A stretch of DNA of 9,393 nucleotides from JANXQE01 sp035651635. Lineage in GTDB: Bacteria > Verrucomicrobiota > Verrucomicrobiia > Limisphaerales > UBA8199. Where the stretch lies: NCBI GenBank assembly GCA_035651635.1, contig DASRFK010000074.1, forward strand, positions 1 through 9,393. Direction: 5' to 3'. Below the pieces are notes generated by a model. That model was not told the origin of the DNA, did not search any database, and worked only from the letters and a program-made list of their open reading frames with translations. The first letter of the stretch is position 1. Each line of letters starts with the position of its first letter. Shown here in pieces: positions 7,101 to 9,393 of the stretch. Both the position numbers and the translations under genes were made by a program.

Positions 7101-9393
7101 ACCGCGCGGTGGGTGTGAAGCTTTCCGGCCAACTCAACCTGCAAGCACTCCGGGACGGTCTGGCACAGCTGGCCGGCCGCCAGGACGCTTTGCGTGCCGT
7201 GTTCCCAGCCGCTAATGGGCAGCCCAAACAGGTCCTCATCGATGCCCTCGAAGTTTCCCTGCAAACCGCCGACTTCCGGAGCGTCCCCGAGGCGCAGCGC
7301 AAAGAGCAGGCGTTGGAATTGGCGGCCCAGGCCGCCGCCCGGCCGCATATGCGTTCCGAGCCGATCTTCCGGGCTTTGCTAATCCAGTTGGGCGAAAACG
7401 AACACTGGTTGGTTTTGATTCTGAATGACATCGTAGCGGATGAAAACTCCGTCCAGTTGGTCTTGCACGAATTGCCAGAACTTTATGCTGCGGCCGCTTC
7501 TCAGCAGCCGCCTCGCTTGCCGGCCCCGGCAGCAGACTATGCTCAATTGGTTACCTCCATCCCGCGGCTGAGTGAACCGGAAGAAGCTCTCCACCTCGAT
7601 TATTGGAGATCTCAACTTCAGGGTGTTCCTGAGCTGCTCGATTTGCCTTCGGACCACCCGCGTCCAGCCCAGGCCGATTATGCGGGCGCGCGCTGTCCTT
7701 TGGCTTTGCCGGCGTCCCTTTCTCAGGCGGTGGCGAAACTCGCCAAAGAACAGGGCTGCGAAACGTTCGTCGTGTTCCTGGCGGCGTTGGCTGCCGTGCT
7801 GCAGCGCTACTCCCGCACGGACAATCTGGTGATCGGCTCGCTGGCCTCCTTGCGCACTCCGGCCACCCGCGACGTGGTGGGCCCCTTTGAAAATCGAATT
7901 GCGCTGCGCTGCGATCTCTCGGGCAATCCCACCTTCCGCCAATTGCTTTCGCGTTTATCCGCGACTCGAGAACAGGCCCTGGCACACGCTGCTGTCCCCT
8001 TCAAAAAAATCGTGGCCGCCCTCCGGCCTCAGGCCAGTCCGAGCTATACGCCCATTTTTCAGGTCTTTCTCAATCTGGATTATGAAGGCTTTCCCGAGAC
8101 CTCCGCCGCTGGCCTGCGGTTCGTCCCCTTCGAAATCGATACCCATACCTCGCGCTATGACTTAAGCCTGCGGCTGGCCAGCACGGATGGTGGGGTATCG
8201 GGTTGGATCAAATACAGCACGGCGCTTTTTGATCCGTCCCGAATCACGCGGATGGTTGGGCACTTGGAGTCCGTGTTGAGGTGCGCCACCGAAAAACCCG
8301 ACTGCCCGCTGTCCAAGGTGAACCTCCTGTCGCCGGAAGAATCGCGAACCTTGCTGGTAGATTGGACTGCGACTCAGCTCGAATATCCGCGCGATAAGAC
8401 CCTCGTTCATTTGTTGCGTGAGCAGGTCTTGCGGACGCCGGACGCTGAAGCTCTGGTTTGCGGTCACGCGCGCCTGAGCTACTCAGAACTGTGGCAACAG
8501 GCCGCGCGAGTGGCAGGCCGTTTGCGCGAACTGGGGGTAGAGAAGGAATCATTGGTCGGGATCTGCCTGGAACGCTCGGCTGAAATGGTAGTGGCGATCC
8601 TGGGTACGCTCCTGGGTGGAGGCGCTTACGTTCCCTTGGATCCCAAATACCCGCAGGATCGGCTTGGGTTCACTCTTGAGGATGCGAAGGTCAAAGTCCT
8701 GATCACCCAAACCAAACTCCTCGACCTGGTTCCAGGTTTCGATTCGGAGATTCTGTGCCTCGATGCTCTCGACCAGACACCCGTGGCGGCGAACCTGGAC
8801 CTCGCCTGGGCCTCGCCAGGACCCGCCGACTTGGCTTATGTGATTTACACTTCCGGCTCGACCGGTCGGCCAAAGGGCGTCGCCTTGGAGCACCGCAATG
8901 CCGTGGAAATGGTTTGCTGGGCCAAAGAAACTTTCTCCGCCCAAGAGCTATCCGGAGTCTTATTTTCCACCAGCATCTGTTTTGATCTTTCGGTTTTCGA
9001 GCTATTCGTTCCGCTGTGTTGGGGCGGCCGGGTAATTTTGGCCGATAATGCCCTTAGCTTGTCTTCCTTGCCCGCGGCCGAGGAGGTGCGCCTGATCAAC
9101 ACGGTGCCGTCCGCAATTCGTGAACTGCTCCGCCTGCGCGCGGTTCCCAAAACCGTGCAGGTCATTAATCTGGCGGGTGAACCTCTCAGTACGGAGTTGG
9201 TCGATCAAATTTATCGCGAAACTTCGGTTGCCAAAGTCTTCGACCTCTACGGACCAACTGAGACCACCACCTACTCCACCGGCGGGGTGCGCCGACCCGC
9301 TCAGCCAGCCACGATTGGACGCCCGCTCGCTAATGAGCAAGTTTACCTGCTCGACTCGGTTTTGCGCCTGGTGCCCATTGGCGTGCCGGGTGA
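1007..9393 (+). CDS. Giant nonribosomal peptide synthetase, C-A-PCP-TE-A-PCP-C-A..., 3' incomplete
   Basis: One uninterrupted frame runs from ATG 1007 to the window edge (2,795 codons visible), checked by reading every codon. The start is chosen for the ATGA overlap and because only about 35 residues precede condensation motif C1. Domain order by residue: C1 36-470, A1 496-985, PCP1 1006-1077, TE 1086-1363, linker 1364-1405, A2 1406-1902, PCP2 1922-1993, C2 2009-2440, A3 2464 onward. The protein would receive a chain from gene 1's carrier, add the A1 residue and release the product through the TE. What lies beyond the TE has no role in that scheme. Oddities: TE in mid-protein, Cys nucleophile in the TE, and C2 with Asn-Asp in place of the catalytic His pair. 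A natural fusion of two synthetases, or trans/iterative use, are the main readings. NRPS identity is certain; product unknown. Confidence 0.95.
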   Translation, partial: MISGATTSSAETGIAKKRAALAARLQKTASQPRQSPLSFAQQRLWFLDQLEPNLPLYNIGAVARIEGVIDSGKLEQAFAAIIARHGTLRTRFGCPDGAPIQIIDPPGSFELKRVDLRQSTETARQPEAQRLVQAELNRPFDLNSEHPLRVTLVQLGPAEYTLVITLHHIVADEWSLRVLFHELKLLYSGYLTGQPAALPELSIQYSDYAGWQREWLQGERLREQLDYWKSQLSGYPPVTELPADHPRGSVPSFRGKTLSRQLGMELTEQLRSLGKSHDATLFMVLLAAFKALVCRYTQQEDLIICSPVAGRNRIETENLIGFFVNTLALRTNLGGDPPFTDLLTRVRQVTLGALAHQDLPFEQLVEQLQPERTLTHLPFTKLMFSFQAGAMEQLELPGARLRFVEVEPDWAKFDLTLVLRETSQGLAASVEFNRDLFEEQSIGRLLEHFEVLLRGIVTAPERRLSELPLLGPGERKRVLADWNATFKPFPRDHCIHELFEAQAVRTPEAAAVLWGNHRMSYGELNSRANQLARFLRQFDIKPDVPVGLCLARSPEMLVGMLGILKAGGAYVPLDANYPRERLTFMLQDCGAPVVLTQQRLLGRVPSDGAKIICLDADWELIAREQRENTASLANARNLAYVMYTSGSTGRPKGVAVPHRAVNRLVINNDFIQLDPTDRIAQVSNISFDAATFEIWGALLNGAQLVGITRDVALSPKDFAAELREQGITAMFLTAALFNQVASESPGAFQTLRTVIAGGEALDPKWVRSVLKDRPPQRLLNGYGPTENTTFTCCHTISDLPEASFNVPIGKPISNTTAYILDRHLNPVPIGIPGELYTGGDGLARGYWRRPELTAEKFVPNPFDPDRSSWLYKTGDRARFLPDGAIEFLGRIDDQVKIRGFRIELGEIETLLGKHPGVRECVVTVYGNTATEKRLVAYVAAASEPAPNASELRSFLANQLPDYMVPSAFVRIDSMPLTPNGKVDRKALPAPDQGRPKLDRQYLAPRNETESQLVNIWERVLGVRPIGIQDKFFELGGHSMLAVRVIAEIEKVFGRKLRLATIFQAPTIERLAGVLREEVKETAVGNGTSLVEIQTAGSRPPFFLVHGAGGGMFWGYVNLARCLGTDQPVYGFKSRGLDGHEEFPTIQGLAAHYLTDMRKFQPRGPYFLGGYCFGGNVAYEMACQLSDQGEKVALLALLNCAPPHSSYSRIPWTPRWWLRFARNLLYWANYFGRWSPTQRREFFRWKLKLLKKRLRRMPAPNGELSKVEPGDLVDLSSYTEEQKKVWETHIRALMQFRPRPYAGSVHLFRSPGHPLWCSFEEDYGWGEMAKGGVHLRTVSGAHEKILEEPWVKSLADQLARALNEAHQQPVQTDNQLIQQDHGLSDPVRGAAPPSPRPAGENALSEQTYPRLLGRRAVGGQSIAIRFGDRELTYSELEKRSNQLAHFLRGKGVGPEKLVGITMHRSLDLGIALLAVLKAGGAYLPLDPAYPRERLSFMLQDSEPLLLLSHSELLPHLPRGTIETVCLDDAQLRAALSELPADLPETGLKSDNLAYVIYTSGSTGVPKAVAVTHRALCNHNLAIGEAFELGPNDRVLQFTALGFDISIEEILPTWLKGGTLVLRNDDIVSSVEHFLRFIALERITVLNLPTAYWHELVEFMHERGAKLPSSVRLVVIGGEKPSDQAFQRWQRCAPAGVRLVNGYGATEATITSTLYEAKAGDEKLSLGQPIAHTYVAVLDEHLQPVATGGTGELYLGGAGLARGYFNRPEITATVFIPNPLASIPSDRLYKTGDLVRVLADGGLEFVGRRDEQVKIRGYRIELPEVEVAVRSHPAVKEAAVTVLEAASGERRLVGYFVPREPGWSRISDLLAWLARKLPQYMIPSVLVPLTKLPLTPAGKLDRQALPAPGNDRPELEHPFVSPATPLEKQLAQIWAEVLALSTVGIHDGFIELGGHSLLATKLLARIQERLGLGLTLAEFFERPTVHALAEYLTNRIGMPSTPNGVADGLHLPLSPLQERIWFLDQLDAKRTAYNRAVGVKLSGQLNLQALRDGLAQLAGRQDALRAVFPAANGQPKQVLIDALEVSLQTADFRSVPEAQRKEQALELAAQAAARPHMRSEPIFRALLIQLGENEHWLVLILNDIVADENSVQLVLHELPELYAAAASQQPPRLPAPAADYAQLVTSIPRLSEPEEALHLDYWRSQLQGVPELLDLPSDHPRPAQADYAGARCPLALPASLSQAVAKLAKEQGCETFVVFLAALAAVLQRYSRTDNLVIGSLASLRTPATRDVVGPFENRIALRCDLSGNPTFRQLLSRLSATREQALAHAAVPFKKIVAALRPQASPSYTPIFQVFLNLDYEGFPETSAAGLRFVPFEIDTHTSRYDLSLRLASTDGGVSGWIKYSTALFDPSRITRMVGHLESVLRCATEKPDCPLSKVNLLSPEESRTLLVDWTATQLEYPRDKTLVHLLREQVLRTPDAEALVCGHARLSYSELWQQAARVAGRLRELGVEKESLVGICLERSAEMVVAILGTLLGGGAYVPLDPKYPQDRLGFTLEDAKVKVLITQTKLLDLVPGFDSEILCLDALDQTPVAANLDLAWASPGPADLAYVIYTSGSTGRPKGVALEHRNAVEMVCWAKETFSAQELSGVLFSTSICFDLSVFELFVPLCWGGRVILADNALSLSSLPAAEEVRLINTVPSAIRELLRLRAVPKTVQVINLAGEPLSTELVDQIYRETSVAKVFDLYGPTETTTYSTGGVRRPAQPATIGRPLANEQVYLLDSVLRLVPIGVPG
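1112..2416 (+). other. Condensation domain C1 (LCL-like, apparently active)
   Basis: It forms the peptide bond between the chain carried by gene 1 and the aminoacyl group on PCP1. Motif C1 reads SPLSFAQQRLWFLDQL, typical of domains joining two L-residues (LCL). The active-site motif is HHIVADEWS at residues 167-175, with the catalytic second His at 168 (codon 1508-1510) and Asp 172 present. The usual Gly after Asp is Glu. Motif C5 is IGFFVNTLALR (320-330) and the later HQDLPFEQL is standard. No epimerase is visible upstream, in keeping with an LCL type. Confidence 0.9.
2492..3961 (+). other. Adenylation domain A1, Val/Ile-like specificity code
   Basis: This is a complete A domain: A3 TSGSTGRPKG (residues 644-653), A5 NGYGPTEN, A7 YKTGD, A8 QVKIRGFRIELGEIE, and A10 NGKVDR with Lys 981. 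Aligned by eye to GrsA, the binding-pocket residues are D-A-F-F-I-G-G-T-F-K, with Asp 688 holding the amino group. As I recall, this differs from the valine code DAFWIGGTFK at a single position (W to F), so a branched aliphatic residue is the best guess. All core motifs look functional. Confidence 0.9.
4022..4240 (+). other. Peptidyl carrier protein PCP1
   Basis: The carrier motif is KFFELGGHSMLA, with the phosphopantetheine Ser at residue 1038 (codon 4118-4120). It sits between A1 and the thioesterase, so it should present the finished chain to the TE for release. Confidence 0.95.
4262..5095 (+). other. Type I thioesterase domain with cysteine nucleophile, internal to the protein
   Basis: This alpha/beta-hydrolase release domain of about 278 residues follows PCP1 directly. 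It shows the oxyanion-region HGAGG (residues 1105-1109), the nucleophile elbow GGYCFGG with Cys 1171 (codon 4517-4519) in place of Ser, and a C-terminal His 1341 in SGAHEKIL. The position 27 residues after the nucleophile, where surfactin TE has its catalytic Asp, holds Asn 1198. Acidic residues 1319-1321 before YGWG are possible substitutes. A basic, aromatic-rich lid segment (about 1210-1260) follows the Asn. Cys-type TEs are known from obafluorin (beta-lactone) and sulfazecin (beta-lactam) synthetases, so strained-ring release is possible but not shown. More unusual is that further NRPS modules follow it. Confidence 0.92.
5096..5221 (+). other. Gln/Pro-rich linker joining TE to A2
   Basis: About 42 residues of low-complexity sequence first rich in Gln/Asn/Asp and then in Ala/Pro (GAAPPSPRPAG) connect the thioesterase to the next A domain. 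No stop occurs in frame. In-frame GTG 5162 and nearby TTG codons have no convincing ribosome binding site, so an independent downstream gene is not supported. It is the natural place for a past gene fusion. Confidence 0.8.
5222..6712 (+). other. Adenylation domain A2, no preceding condensation domain, unusual pocket
   Basis: This complete A domain begins straight after the linker, without a C domain, as in initiation modules. Motifs: A3 TSGSTGVPKA (residues 1557-1566), A5 NGYGATEAT, A7 YKTGD, A8 QVKIRGYRIELPEVE and A10 AGKLDR with Lys 1897. The A3 loop ends PKA rather than the usual PKG. The pocket read by eye is D-I-E-N-V-G-G-I-T-K, with Asp 1602 retained, so an amino acid is probably still bound. 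A Glu at GrsA position 239 is unusual and matches no code I know. The A4 region (FDISIEEILPTW) differs clearly from A1 and A3, suggesting another lineage. Substrate not assigned. Confidence 0.88.
6770..6985 (+). other. Peptidyl carrier protein PCP2
   Basis: The carrier motif is GFIELGGHSLLA, with Ser 1954 (codon 6866-6868) for phosphopantetheine. It pairs with A2 and precedes C2. If C2 is inactive, the residue it carries would have to be used by another domain or in trans. Confidence 0.94.
7031..8326 (+). other. Condensation domain C2, catalytic histidines replaced (probably inactive)
   Basis: Fold and length are those of a full C domain: motif C1 LPLSPLQERIWFLDQL and the later HAAVPFKKIV are clear. 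The active-site motif reads NDIVADENS at residues 2140-2148, so the first His is Asn 2140 and the catalytic second His is Asp 2141 (codon 7427-7429), while Asp 2145 remains. Motif C5 is also changed (VGPFENRIALR, where C1 has IGFFVNTLALR). Without the second His normal peptide-bond formation is not expected. It could be a structural spacer, a recruitment platform or have changed chemistry. The frame is intact and the pattern is not that of random decay. Confidence 0.88.
8396..9393 (+). other. Adenylation domain A3, alanine-like code, cut by the window edge
   Basis: This is the N-terminal two thirds of an A domain. A3 is TSGSTGRPKG (residues 2615-2624), A4 FDLSVFELF with Asp 2660, and A5 LYGPTETTTYS. 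The window ends just before A6. The pocket read by eye is D-L-F-N-N-A-L-T-Y, and the last position (the A10 Lys) lies outside. With that Lys it would equal DLFNNALTYK, which I remember as an alanine code of cyanobacterial synthetases such as the microcystin system. Alanine is therefore the best guess. Confidence 0.85.

Noticed and set aside
7424..7450. C2 as a heterocyclization (Cy) domain
   Set aside because: Cy domains carry DxxxxDxxS. Here the residue aligned with the first Asp is Asn and the motif is NDxxxDxxS, and the C1 motif is that of an ordinary LCL condensation domain.
7031..8326. C2 as an epimerization domain
   Set aside because: E domains normally keep HHxxxDxxS and follow a carrier with their own motif set. 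C2 has LCL-type opening motifs and sits just before an A domain.
2936..8890. Repeated DNA around the A3 motif (near 2936, 5675 and 8849)
   Set aside because: The similarity is confined to the conserved ATP-binding loop and reflects protein conservation rather than a mobile or recombination repeat.

Overview
The window is coding throughout and lies inside a nonribosomal peptide synthetase (NRPS) locus. All recognisable genes are on the + strand. It holds the 3' end of one NRPS gene (1-1010) and the first 8.4 kb of a second (1007 to beyond 9393), joined by an ATGA stop/start overlap. I see no intergenic space, RNA gene, insertion sequence, CRISPR array or terminator.

The host cannot be fixed from this sequence. 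The DNA is GC-rich with mixed codon use. The style of the domains, including the Cys-type thioesterase, would fit a large-genome soil or aquatic Gram-negative such as Verrucomicrobiota, Planctomycetota, Acidobacteriota or a myxobacterium. This is a low-confidence impression.

Layout. Gene 1 supplies the end of an adenylation (A) domain, from just after core motif A5, then a carrier protein (PCP) and a short acidic C-terminal helix. It has no thioesterase, so its chain should pass to the next protein. Gene 2 has no in-frame stop over at least 2,795 codons and reads C1-A1-PCP1-TE-linker-A2-PCP2-C2-A3 (A3 cut by the window edge). The C1-A1-PCP1-TE part looks like an ordinary termination module, with C1 accepting the chain from gene 1. 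The same polypeptide then continues past the TE with an A-PCP pair that has no condensation domain before it, the layout of an initiation module. This is followed by C2, which has lost both histidines of HHxxxDG, and a third A domain.

Specificity residues read by eye against GrsA suggest a Val/Ile-like residue for A1 (D-A-F-F-I-G-G-T-F-K), no confident substrate for A2 (D-I-E-N-V-G-G-I-T-K) and alanine for A3 (D-L-F-N-N-A-L-T-Y, with the final Lys outside the window).

The features most worth attention are the internal TE, its Cys nucleophile with Asn at the usual acid position, and the apparently inactive C2. Together they suggest either a fusion of two assembly lines or a synthetase that does not follow simple colinear logic.
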